Source: Andreprevotia lacus DSM 23236
GTDB taxonomy: Bacteria > Pseudomonadota > Gammaproteobacteria > Burkholderiales > Chitinibacteraceae
Reading direction: 5' to 3'
DNA length: 64,000 nt
NCBI RefSeq assembly: GCF_900176275.1
Contig: NZ_FWXD01000004.1
Span: forward strand, 62,001-126,000
This document shows positions 38,466 to 46,505 of this stretch, one piece after another (position 1 is the first letter of the stretch; each line of letters opens with the position of its first letter). Made by a program: the position numbers and the translations under genes. The notes under the pieces were generated by a model that saw only the letters and a list, made by a program, of their open reading frames with translations, had not been told where the DNA came from and did not search any database.

Positions 38466-38741
38466 CTATTTCTTTTGCGCATCCATCCACTTGCGCTGCG
38501 CTTCAATCGCCTCGCCGATGGTGACCTTGTCATCCGACGTCTTGCCGCTGAATGCCTCGGCCAGCTTGGTGCGGACCAGATAGCCAGCCAGCAGCTTCTT
38601 TTCCTCATCCGGCAGCTTCTCGGTGGCCGACTTGAGGGTGCTGTCCCATTGGCTCATGTCCTTGGGAATCACCACATCATGCGGGTTGGAACAGGCGGCC
38701 AGCAGCAGGGCGGTGGCGGCGGCAATAAGGATGCGTTTCAT
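38466..38741 (-). CDS. small lipoprotein (DUF6694-like)
   Basis: A 91-residue protein with a lipoprotein signal, MKRILIAAATALLLAACSN (Cys17), and a short helical, lysine-rich mature domain (DMSQWDSTLKSATEKLPDEEKKLLAGYLVRTKLAEAF). This resembles DUF6694-type lipoproteins of unknown role. It lies upstream of the seven-gene operon on the same strand, separated by 79 bp, so it may or may not be co-transcribed. Confidence 0.75.
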   Translation of the reverse strand: MKRILIAAATALLLAACSNPHDVVIPKDMSQWDSTLKSATEKLPDEEKKLLAGYLVRTKLAEAFSGKTSDDKVTIGEAIEAQRKWMDAQKK

Positions 38742-38799
38742 TGATCTTGTCCTTTCAGGCATGGCTGCGGCACACGGGTCTGCAGCGGTGGAATGTCGT

Positions 38800-38943
38800 T
38801 CAGTGATGCAGGAACAGCCGGCTGGTGATGTATGCGGCAACCGCTGCCAGCGCATAGACCAGGAAGGTCTTGCGGCGTTTTTGCGGTGGGGCTGCCTGCG
38901 GGCCGGAGGGGGTCTGCGCGAAGTCTTGTTCGGGCGTGCTCAT
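38800..38943 (-). CDS. 47-residue single-pass membrane protein
   Basis: Short frame from ATG 38943 to TGA 38800, encoding a polar proline-rich N-terminus (MSTPEQDFAQTPSG), a basic stretch QKRRK, one hydrophobic helix (TFLVYALAAVAAYITSRLF) and a double His end. Positive-inside rule suggests the N-terminus is cytoplasmic. Located 58 bp upstream of the small lipoprotein gene on the same strand. Codon choice is like that of neighbouring genes. Function unknown. Confidence 0.55.
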   Translation of the reverse strand: MSTPEQDFAQTPSGPQAAPPQKRRKTFLVYALAAVAAYITSRLFLHH

Positions 38944-39141
38944 CGCTTAGGCTTTGCTGGATTGACCAACTGCGTCAGCATACTGAGACACGGTTTTTCT
39001 TTCAACTTTGCAAAAGAAAGTGATGTATTTTTGAAAGTTAACATGCCGTGCTATAGTGCAAACTGCACGGAACCCAACCCACAAATGCAGCAGTTGCATG
39101 CATCTGTGCGGCCATAACCCGCCCGCCCACGGGCCTGAACC

Positions 39142-40851
39142 ATGTGGATACATCATTACGCTGCTGACGACCGCCTGGCGGGCGTGGCAGCCAAGTTGGC
39201 CGCCGGCGTGCCGGTAGATGCCCGCTTTTACGGAATGACCCCCTTGATGCTCGCTGCCCAGCGCGAGCTGGCCAGCCCGGCCATGTTGCAACTGTTGCTG
39301 GATGCTGGCGCAGACCCCAACGCAGGCAACACGCGGAAATACGACCATGGTGCTACGCCTTTGGGGTATGCGTTACGTGCGGGCGATCAAACCAAGGTTG
39401 CGCTGCTGTTGGCGGCCGGGGCGAATGCTGCGGCGCTGAGTGGTTGGGGGCGTAGCCATACCGCAGAAGCCATACGTTTTCGTCCAGGATCAGGCCATGC
39501 AGCAAACCTGCCGCTGCTGCGCTTGTTGTTCGGCCCGGCCGGTGGCCTGGACATGGCGACAGCCGGGCCCGATGCGTTGCTTGCTGCCAGTGCAGATGGG
39601 GACATCGCCACCCTGCGCTGGCTGTTGGCCGCTGGCGTTGACCCGGTTGCAGCCGAATGGACGCCGCTGATGCGGGCCATCATTGATGGCGATATGGCTC
39701 AGTTTGAAACCTTGCTTGATGCCGGTGTCGATCTGGAAGCCCGCAACCGCAGGAAGCAAACCGCTTTTCTGGTCGCGGTGATGGCGGGTGAGTTTTCCAT
39801 GGCACAAAAGCTGTTTGCTGCCGGTGCCGTTGTCCCCGTGCCCGATTACATGAATCAGAACGCGCTCAATCTGGCTGTGCGAGCAAACCATCTTCCCTTG
39901 CTGGAATGGTTGATCGGCCTGGGTTTGCCGCTGGACGGAGAACACCCGGTTGGCGGCTCACCACTCGCTACGGCTGCCGAAGCAGGCCACTTGCAGGCAA
40001 TCAGCCTTCTGGTGGCGGCTGGCGCTGATCTGCACGCGCCTGCGGTGCTCGGTGACGAGGCGATCGCAGCCGCGTCCACACTGCAGGTGGTGCAACACTT
40101 GCTGGCCTTGGGGGCCAATCCGAACGCAATCAGCGTAAAAATGCGCGCCGCATTGACTGGCGTGCCACGCCTGCACGGCTTGTATGTCAGGCGGCAGGAT
40201 GGCCTGCAACGCCGCTTTGGCAGCGCCAACCCGGAAATCATGGAAGAACCGGGATGGCAGGCGATGCTGGCCTGCGGCTGGCCAGCGGAAACCGCGCGGA
40301 AATTCGTTCGTCGGGAGGAGATGCGCGAGGTCTGGACGTGGCGGCGCTTTGGCTGCTCGATCACCCTGCTGCCGAATGGCCGGGTCATCGAGATCGCTGG
40401 CGAGCATGAGGACTACTACCACCACGATTTCTGTATCTTCAATGACGTGGTGGTGCACCATCCGGATGGCCGGCACGTGATCTACGGCTATCCGCGTGAT
40501 CTGTTTCCGCCCCGCGATCAGCACAGTGCCACGCTGGTCGGTGACCATATCTACATCATCGGCGGGCAGGGGTATGCCGGCGATGATAGTTTCAGGCATA
40601 CCCCGGTCTACCGCCTGCATGTCGACAGCTTGCAGGTAGAGGCGCTTGATTGCAGTGGCGAACCGCCCGGGCGACTGATCAGGCATCGGGCCCGCTGGCA
40701 TGATGGCGCCATAGAGTTGATGGGGGGCGAACTTTTGCTGGCCGACGAGCACGGCGAAATGGATTACCGCGCTGACCACGGCCGTCGTTACCGGCTCGAT
40801 CTGGAGCGTTTGCACTGGACGCGACTGCCGGATCAAGTGCCAACCAGTTAG
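39142..40851 (+). CDS. ankyrin-repeat protein with kelch-like C-terminal region
   Basis: A 569-residue cytoplasmic protein. From residue 1 to about 335 at least seven ankyrin repeats can be seen (for example GMTPLMLAAQRELASPAMLQLLLDAGADPNAG, ATPLGYALRAGDQTKVALLLAAGA, WTPLMRAIIDGDMAQFETLLDAGVDLEAR, GSPLATAAEAGHLQAISLLVAAGADLHA). The C-terminal part (about 390-569) has beta-propeller-like strands, LVGDHIYIIGGQGY, HTPVYRLHVDSLQVEAL and YRLDLERLHWTRLP, reminiscent of kelch repeats but too few for a full propeller. Likely a protein-protein interaction protein. It is divergent from the small membrane protein, with TTGAAA (39031) and TATAGT (39052) upstream at a short 15-base spacing. Confidence 0.82.
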   Translation: MWIHHYAADDRLAGVAAKLAAGVPVDARFYGMTPLMLAAQRELASPAMLQLLLDAGADPNAGNTRKYDHGATPLGYALRAGDQTKVALLLAAGANAAALSGWGRSHTAEAIRFRPGSGHAANLPLLRLLFGPAGGLDMATAGPDALLAASADGDIATLRWLLAAGVDPVAAEWTPLMRAIIDGDMAQFETLLDAGVDLEARNRRKQTAFLVAVMAGEFSMAQKLFAAGAVVPVPDYMNQNALNLAVRANHLPLLEWLIGLGLPLDGEHPVGGSPLATAAEAGHLQAISLLVAAGADLHAPAVLGDEAIAAASTLQVVQHLLALGANPNAISVKMRAALTGVPRLHGLYVRRQDGLQRRFGSANPEIMEEPGWQAMLACGWPAETARKFVRREEMREVWTWRRFGCSITLLPNGRVIEIAGEHEDYYHHDFCIFNDVVVHHPDGRHVIYGYPRDLFPPRDQHSATLVGDHIYIIGGQGYAGDDSFRHTPVYRLHVDSLQVEALDCSGEPPGRLIRHRARWHDGAIELMGGELLLADEHGEMDYRADHGRRYRLDLERLHWTRLPDQVPTS

Positions 40852-40870
40852 GTTGAAGGACCGCAGCCCT

Positions 40871-41323
40871 TCAGCGCGCCTTGGCTGCCTTCTGCCTGGC
40901 GGCAGCCTTGGCTTTGCGATGAGCGCGTACCCAGAAATAGAGCCAGGGCGAGGTCAGTACAAGCCCCAGGAGCGGCATGAACAGGGAGAGGGGGATGTCG
41001 TGCGGCTTGGTGCTGGTTGCTTCCAGCACCAGTCCACCCACCAGCAGCGAGCCCACCGGCAGCAGCACCATAAAAAACAGTACGCTGTGGCGCAGCCACG
41101 CTTTGTCGGTGCGTTCCAGGCTGGATATCGCCTGCACCCGGTCGATTGACGCGCGGAACGGGTCATTGGGCTGGAAGATATAGGGTTGTTCTTCCAGCGG
41201 CTCCGGTGTGTCGGATTTTTCGGCTGCGCGCGTGGCCGGCGTGCTGCTGGCTGCCCGGCTGGCCAGGATGTGGTCGTCGGGCACTTCAACATAGAGATTG
41301 CCGAATTCAAGTTTCTTGCTCAT
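40871..41323 (-). CDS. small membrane protein, two transmembrane helices
   Basis: A 150-residue protein with a polar N-terminal half (LEFGNLYVEVPDDHILASRAASS, then QPYIFQPNDPFRASIDRVQAI), two hydrophobic helices (about 80-101 and 110-132) and a very basic Ala/Lys-rich C-terminal tail (RAHRKAKAAARQKAAKAR). No family recognised. ATG at 41323 is supported by a GAGGAT site; the frame extends upstream without evidence. Convergent with the ankyrin protein gene. Confidence 0.7.
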   Translation of the reverse strand: MSKKLEFGNLYVEVPDDHILASRAASSTPATRAAEKSDTPEPLEEQPYIFQPNDPFRASIDRVQAISSLERTDKAWLRHSVLFFMVLLPVGSLLVGGLVLEATSTKPHDIPLSLFMPLLGLVLTSPWLYFWVRAHRKAKAAARQKAAKAR

Positions 41324-41760
41324 GCGCCCAGGATCCTCTGGCGAGTGGGGCAGGCACGGCCTTGCCGCTGATATGGGATACGCTACAGCTTGCCATTTGT
41401 GAAAGAATTCCGGCAAATCAAGCTGTATCGCACTGATCGAAAAACGACAATGCGGCCACTCACCATCGCCGTGGCCCCACGCAGGGGGTGTCCGGCGCAG
41501 TGGCATATGAAGGACAGCAATGCCGCAGCCAGCCCGCTAGAATTGTTACGAAAACATTTCGTCACATCGCTGTCACGCCCGCTGGACAACCGTGCGGGAC
41601 AATAAAGCGTTACAGGGCCAAACACGCTGTAAGCGTTATCGATAAACCGTTGGCCTTATCGCGCAAACCTGCCACGCATTGTTGCGTGTGCTTGGCTTGC
41701 CCAGGATCAGGCCATGGGCGCTGCCGATGGCGTCAAACGTACGTCTTCTTGAGTTTTTGC
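41324..41760. other. 437-bp divergent regulatory region upstream of the ABC transporter
   Basis: Between the small membrane protein (minus) and the ABC permease (plus). It contains the 41546-41564 inverted repeat and a moderately AT-rich stretch at 41530-41660, where the transporter promoter is expected. No gene or riboswitch could be recognised. Confidence 0.45.
41546..41564. promoter_or_regulatory. inverted repeat, possible operator of the ABC transporter operon
   Basis: TTACGAAA (41546-41553) and TTTCGTCA (41557-41564) are reverse complements except for one position, with a 3-base spacer, about 200 bases before the permease start. Size and symmetry fit a dimeric repressor site. The regulator is not in the window. 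Confidence 0.35.
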
Positions 41761-43488
41761 ATGATCAAATTCCAATATCTGCCCCGTCAGGTGGTTGAAT
41801 CCAGCGGTAACCGCTGGGACTGGGCGCTGCTGCCCTTGGTGCTGGCAGTGCTGGTGCTGATGGCCTTCGGCGCTCGCCAGATGGCGCATCCGTATCAGGT
41901 GGGGGCGCCGCTGCCCATCTCGCTCGATACGCTCTATCTGCCGTATTACCTGCTGCGTACCACCTTGCGCATGTTCATTGCGCTGGCGGCATCACTGGTG
42001 TTTGCCTGTGTGTTTGCCGCGCTGGCGGCCAAAGTCCGTGCGGCCGAGAAGGTGCTGGTGCCGCTGCTGGACATCCTGCAATCCATTCCCATTCTTGGCT
42101 TTCTGTCGATTACCGTCACCGGCTTCATCGCGCTGTTTCCGGGCAATCTGCTAGGCGTGGAATGCGCGGCGATTTTCGCCATCTTTACCTCGCAGGCGTG
42201 GAATATGGCGTTCTCGCTGTACCAGTCGCTGCGCACCGTGCCGGGCGAGCTGAAAGAGGCGTCGCGCATCTTCCAGCTGTCGGGCTGGCAGCGTTTCTGG
42301 CGGCTGGAGCTGCCGTTTGCCATGCCGCAGCTGCTGTGGAACATGATGATGTCCATGTCCGGCGGCTGGTTCTTCGTGGTGGCGTCCGAGGCGATTTCTG
42401 TCTCCAACCAGAACATCAAGCTGCCGGGCATTGGTTCCTACATCGCTACCGCCATCGAGGCGCGCGACATGGGCGCCATCGGCTGGGCCATTGCCGCCAT
42501 GGCCATCGGCATCCTGCTGTATGACCAGCTGTTCTTCCGCCCATTGCTGGCCTGGGCCGACAAGTTCCGCTTCGAGGCCGATGGCAGCGAGGCCGGCCAG
42601 TCGTCCTGGCTGCTCACCCTGCTGCGCCGCACCGACAAGCTGCAGACGCTGGTGCGTGCCGCTCTGCGTGTGGTGGAGCGCTCGTTCAGCCTGTTCCGCC
42701 GCGAATACGATGGCACATCCATCCGCGCCCGCCCGCAGCCGCCCAACGAGCTGTGGTCGCGCGCGTGGGATGCGGTGATTGCCGCGCTGGTGCTGTTTGC
42801 CGGCTGGCGGCTGGTGAACTTCATCCTGGGCGAAGTCGGGCTGGCCGAGGTGGGGCATGTATTCGTGCTGGGCATCTACACCCTGATCCGTGTGCTGGTG
42901 CTGATTGCACTGGCGGCGCTGGTGTGGGTGCCGGTGGGCATCTGGATCGGCATGAACCCGCGCTGGGCCGAGCGGCTGCAGGCGCTGGCGCAGTTGCTGG
43001 CGGCCTTCCCGGCCAACCTGATGTTCCCGCTGGCGGTGATGTTCATCGTCCACTTCAAGCTCAGCCCCAATCTGTGGCTGTCGCCGCTGATGGTGCTGGG
43101 CACGCAGTGGTACATCCTGTTCAACGTGATTGCCGGCGCCTCCAATATTCCCACCGAGCTGCGCTATGCCTCGCGCAATCTTGGCCTGAAGGGCTGGTTG
43201 CGCTGGAAGCGCTATCTGTTGCCGGCTGTGTTCCCCAGCTTTGTCACCGGCGCGATTACCGCCAGCGGCGGCTCGTGGAACGCCAGCATCGTGGCCGAAT
43301 ATGTGAGCTGGGGCGATACCACGTTGCAGGCGCAGGGCCTGGGCAGCTATATCGCGCAAATGACTACTGCCGGCGACTTTCCGCGCATTGCGCTGGGCAT
43401 CGGCGTGATGTGCGTGTTCGTGATGGGGCTGAATCACTTTGTCTGGCGCAAGCTGTACAGCCTGGCCGAAGACCGCATGCATTTCTGA
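41761..43488 (+). CDS. ABC transporter permease with two fused BPD domains (NitT/TauT type)
   Basis: A 575-residue inner-membrane protein made of two SsuC/NrtB-like permease domains in tandem. Each has the coupling-helix motif: first SLYQSLRTVPGELKEASRIFQLSGWQRFWRLELPFAMPQL (about 160-200), second SNIPTELRYASRNLGLKGWLRWKRYLLPAVFPSFVTGAI (about 460-500). One gene therefore supplies both transmembrane halves. ATG at 41761 was chosen; the frame extends far upstream without conservation. Followed by its ATPase gene, with a hairpin repeat in between. No substrate-binding protein gene lies nearby, so the imported anion (nitrate, sulfonate, taurine or other) is not known. Confidence 0.88.
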   Translation: MIKFQYLPRQVVESSGNRWDWALLPLVLAVLVLMAFGARQMAHPYQVGAPLPISLDTLYLPYYLLRTTLRMFIALAASLVFACVFAALAAKVRAAEKVLVPLLDILQSIPILGFLSITVTGFIALFPGNLLGVECAAIFAIFTSQAWNMAFSLYQSLRTVPGELKEASRIFQLSGWQRFWRLELPFAMPQLLWNMMMSMSGGWFFVVASEAISVSNQNIKLPGIGSYIATAIEARDMGAIGWAIAAMAIGILLYDQLFFRPLLAWADKFRFEADGSEAGQSSWLLTLLRRTDKLQTLVRAALRVVERSFSLFRREYDGTSIRARPQPPNELWSRAWDAVIAALVLFAGWRLVNFILGEVGLAEVGHVFVLGIYTLIRVLVLIALAALVWVPVGIWIGMNPRWAERLQALAQLLAAFPANLMFPLAVMFIVHFKLSPNLWLSPLMVLGTQWYILFNVIAGASNIPTELRYASRNLGLKGWLRWKRYLLPAVFPSFVTGAITASGGSWNASIVAEYVSWGDTTLQAQGLGSYIAQMTTAGDFPRIALGIGVMCVFVMGLNHFVWRKLYSLAEDRMHF

Positions 43489-43496
43489 TCCTGCCC

Positions 43497-43572
43497 GCAG
43501 ACATCCGCTGGCGTTGTTGCAGGCGCTTGCCGTACCGAATGTACTGTCTGTGCCTGACCAGCGAATGTCTGC
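43497..43572. repeat. extragenic hairpin repeat between permease and ATPase genes
   Basis: Arms GCAGACATCCGCTGG (43497-43511) and its complement at 43558-43572 pair with one mismatch. The loop carries CTTGCCGTAC and TGTACTGTCTG, the same core as in the 117-bp tandem repeat at 59861-60190. It probably belongs to one dispersed repeat family and may stabilise or attenuate the transcript. Confidence 0.65.
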
Positions 43573-43626
43573 CTCCGGGAATGGGGTGCAGTCGCCTTAC
43601 TTAAAAGAATGGAAGTTGGAAACACC

Positions 43627-44940
43627 ATGACCGCCAAACTGATAGAACTGAAAAATGTCGCCAAGCGCTTCAAGTCGGCCGACGGCAGCGCCCGCTCGGT
43701 GCTGGAAGGCGTCGACTTCGAGCTGGCTGATGGCGAAATCGTGGCGCTGCTGGGCCAGTCCGGCTCGGGCAAGTCCACTTTGCTGCGCATCATCGCCGGC
43801 CTGATTTCGGCCGATGGCGGCGAGGTGAAATACCGCCAGCAGCCGCTGTATGGCCCGGCCAACGGCGTGAGCATGGTGTTCCAGTCGTTTGCGCTGTTCC
43901 CGTGGCTGACGGTGCAGCAGAACGTCGAGCTGGGGCTGGAAGCACGCGGCGTGAGCCAGGATGAACGCGCCAAGCGTGCCGAGGCCGCCATCGAGCTGAT
44001 CGGCCTGTCGGGCTTTGAAGGCGCGCTGCCGCGCGAGCTCTCCGGCGGCATGAAGCAGCGGGTCGGCATCGCCCGTGCGCTGGTGATGGAGCCGGACGTG
44101 CTGCTGATGGACGAAGCATTCTCGGCGCTGGACGTACTGACCGGCGAGCAGCTGCGCGACGACATGCTGGAACTGTGGGACGGCAAGGACACACCCATGC
44201 GCGGCATGCTCATCGTCTCGCACAATATCGAGGAAGCGGTGCTGATGGCTGACCGCATCCTGATCTTCGCCAGCGACCCCGGCCGCGTGCGCGCCGAGCT
44301 GCGCATCTCGCTGCCGCGCCCGCGCGATGCAGACAGCGTTGAAGTCCGCGCGCTGATCGATCAGGTCTATGCCTTGATGACCGCCCGCGCCCCGCGTGCC
44401 GGCAAGGCCACCGAAGAAGCGGTCAGCCTGCACCTGGGGTACCGCCTGCCGGAAGCCGACGTCAGCCGGATCGAGGGCCTGCTGGAATTGCTGGCCGACG
44501 ACCCCTTCCACGGCCGCGCCGACCTGCCGCAACTGGCCGAAGAAACCGACCTTACCGACGACGAGCTGCTGCCGGCCGCCGATGCGCTGCACCTGTTGGG
44601 GCTGGCGCAACTGGCCCATGGCGACATCGTGATGACCCCGCTGGGCAAGCGTTATGTGGAAGGCGAGGACGTGCGCCAGGAAGTGTTCGGCCAGCAACTG
44701 CTGGCGCATGTGCCGCTGGCCGCGCATATCCGCCACAGCCTGGAGCAGGAACCGTCCGGCGAGCTGCCGGAAGGCCCGTTCCTCAAGCTGCTGCGCGAAT
44801 CGCTGGATGCCGAAGAAGCCGAACGCGTGCTCAAGGTCGCCATCGAATGGGGCCGCTATGGCGAGGTGTTCGAGTACAACTACCACACCGGGATGATTCA
44901 TCTGCCCGAGGGTGAGGATGAGGACGAAGGGCAGGGCTGA
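43627..44940 (+). CDS. ABC transporter ATP-binding protein with AAA-associated C-terminal domain
   Basis: A 437-residue ATPase of the nitrate/sulfonate/taurine group. Walker A is GQSGSGKST (about residues 44-52), Q-loop VFQSFALFPWL, signature LSGGMKQRVGIARAL, Walker B VLLMDEAFSAL and the switch His in LIVSHNIEEAV. After about residue 270 an extra domain follows (RIEGLLELLADDPFHGRADLPQLAEE to the end) that matches the AAA-associated C-terminal domain found on some members, a likely regulatory or dimerisation unit. Powers the fused permease encoded 138 bp upstream. Confidence 0.9.
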   Translation: MTAKLIELKNVAKRFKSADGSARSVLEGVDFELADGEIVALLGQSGSGKSTLLRIIAGLISADGGEVKYRQQPLYGPANGVSMVFQSFALFPWLTVQQNVELGLEARGVSQDERAKRAEAAIELIGLSGFEGALPRELSGGMKQRVGIARALVMEPDVLLMDEAFSALDVLTGEQLRDDMLELWDGKDTPMRGMLIVSHNIEEAVLMADRILIFASDPGRVRAELRISLPRPRDADSVEVRALIDQVYALMTARAPRAGKATEEAVSLHLGYRLPEADVSRIEGLLELLADDPFHGRADLPQLAEETDLTDDELLPAADALHLLGLAQLAHGDIVMTPLGKRYVEGEDVRQEVFGQQLLAHVPLAAHIRHSLEQEPSGELPEGPFLKLLRESLDAEEAERVLKVAIEWGRYGEVFEYNYHTGMIHLPEGEDEDEGQG

Positions 44941-45107
44941 CGCCAGCAACGGCCAGCAAACCCCCGCTGGCTGTGCTCACTTGCCCTGCGACTCGCGCCG
45001 CGCGGTTCCCACGCCTTGCCAGGGCTTTGCCGCTGCCCAAGGGCAAGGCCACACCGAGTGGCATGCGACTTGTAATATGAGCTGGCAGCAAGCCCTGCTG
45101 CCAGCTC
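44941..45107. repeat. degenerate repeat and 12-bp hairpin at the end of two convergent genes
   Basis: 44950-45000 contains GCTGGC, TGCTCACTTGCCCTGCGACT, a worn version of the 59861-60190 repeat core. At 45079-45107 GAGCTGGCAGCA pairs perfectly with TGCTGCCAGCTC around a 5-base loop; without a T run, it may act as a bidirectional terminator-like hairpin between the ABC ATPase and the phosphatase gene. Confidence 0.5.
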
Positions 45108-45116
45108 AGTCCAGCC

Positions 45117-46376
45117 TTACTGGAAAAACGCCGGGCAAGTACTCGGCAGCGAGGCGCTGGCAATGCCCTCGCAAGTGTTCTTGAAGGTCAATTCGCCGTC
45201 CTTGCTGGTGCTCAGCTCCCACACCGTGTCGTAATCGTCAAAGCTCCAGGCCGGGATCTGGCTGGCGGCTTGCGGGTTCTGGTAGATGGTGGTGAACAGG
45301 TATTTCACTGCTTTCTCGATGTGCGCGTGTTCCCAGCCCACCAGGATGCTGTTGCCGCTGGCAGCATGCCTGAAGTAGGGCGAGTCACGGTTGAACAGCG
45401 ATTGAGCGAGGTCGGCAGCGTCGTTCCACTGGAATTCGGCCAGGGTCAGCGGCAGGTCGTGCTGGATGGCGAACGGCGCCACGGTGAGTGACGGGCGAAT
45501 ATACGAGCAAGTGCCGCTGCAGCCGATGATGTTGGCCGGGTTGGAGGTAAAAATGTAGTCCGGCTTGCGGTCGCGCATTTTCTCCAGCAGGCGTGCATTG
45601 GCGCCGAGTGCACGCCACTGGCCCTGGCAGACGTAGTTGCCGTTTTCAAAATTGCCGCTCGGGTGAGCCTCGACGTGGCGCACCAGATAGACCGATTGCG
45701 CGGTGTACGGGCGCAGGTCTTTCGGTGCCTTGGCGTGGATTTCCACCGGGGTTTGCGGGCAGGCGCTGCGCAGGCGCAGCGGTGCCAGCGGGTATTCCTT
45801 GGCGTCGGGAGTCTGGTCGTCATAGCTGCTGAGCGCAAATGGCTGATCGCGGCCGGACAGCACTACGTATTGATGCGCGCCCTGCAGGTCGACGGATGAG
45901 TTGCTCAGGCTGCCGACAAACTGTTGCAGCACGTCGGCCGGCATGCTCAGGATATAGGTGCCGCGCGGCTGGTTGGCGACGATCTGCTGGGCAAACCACG
46001 CCGGCGAGTTGTAGGCCGAGGCATCGCCCGGCTGCAGCTTCTGCACCGAGACGCCCAGGTTGTTGAGCAGCGCATATGGCTCGATGCTCTCCAGCGTGGC
46101 CATATTGTTGGCGTCGCCCGCCATGGTGAGCGCGTACACCTGCTGCACCTGATTCATGCGGCCGGCGGTCAGGCTGTTGAGCTGCTGGCCGATGCGCAGC
46201 GCGTGGTTGAGGCCCGTCACCGACAGGTTGTTGCCCTTGCCGCTCTGGCTTTCCAGTTGCGGAATCAGCACGAAATTCCAGTCGTTGGCATTGAGCGGCG
46301 GTTGCGATTGCGCCAGGGCGGTGCCGGCCAGCAGCCAGCACAGTGCCAGCAGCAGAATGCGTATCTTCATGAGCAT
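45117..46376 (-). CDS. secreted histidine phosphatase-superfamily protein with degenerate first half
   Basis: A 419-residue exported protein (signal peptide to about residue 22, ending ALAQ). The second half holds the catalytic motif SVYLVRHVEAHP (Arg233, His234) and the later VGWEHAHIEKA (His350), as in branch-1 histidine phosphatases, with cysteines nearby that may form disulfides (TNPANIIGCSGTC). The first half repeats the same layout (WNFVLIPQLESQSGKGNNLSVTGLNHALRIGQQL) but with IPQ in place of the RH pair, so only one active site is expected. Substrate unknown. It lies 129 bp downstream of the peroxidase/glycyl-radical gene, with a hairpin between. Confidence 0.78.
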   Translation of the reverse strand: MLMKIRILLLALCWLLAGTALAQSQPPLNANDWNFVLIPQLESQSGKGNNLSVTGLNHALRIGQQLNSLTAGRMNQVQQVYALTMAGDANNMATLESIEPYALLNNLGVSVQKLQPGDASAYNSPAWFAQQIVANQPRGTYILSMPADVLQQFVGSLSNSSVDLQGAHQYVVLSGRDQPFALSSYDDQTPDAKEYPLAPLRLRSACPQTPVEIHAKAPKDLRPYTAQSVYLVRHVEAHPSGNFENGNYVCQGQWRALGANARLLEKMRDRKPDYIFTSNPANIIGCSGTCSYIRPSLTVAPFAIQHDLPLTLAEFQWNDAADLAQSLFNRDSPYFRHAASGNSILVGWEHAHIEKAVKYLFTTIYQNPQAASQIPAWSFDDYDTVWELSTSKDGELTFKNTCEGIASASLPSTCPAFFQ

Positions 46377-46460
46377 GTATTCCGAAGCGAATGAGCGGAA
46401 CAGCAGCCATTGCCTGCAAGGGAATGGCTGCCGGGGATAGCAATGAAGCTGTGGCGGATG

Positions 46461-46496
46461 ACAAAACCCGGTGCAATGTTGCCGGCCGGGTTTTGT
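46461..46496 (-). terminator. hairpin terminator after the peroxidase/glycyl-radical gene
   Basis: Perfect 11-bp stem: ACAAAACCCGG (46461-46471) with CCGGGTTTTGT (46486-46496), 14-base loop, ending in TTTTGT on the minus strand ten bases after the stop codon at 46506. Confidence 0.65.
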
Positions 46497-46505
46497 CGGC
46501 CACGT

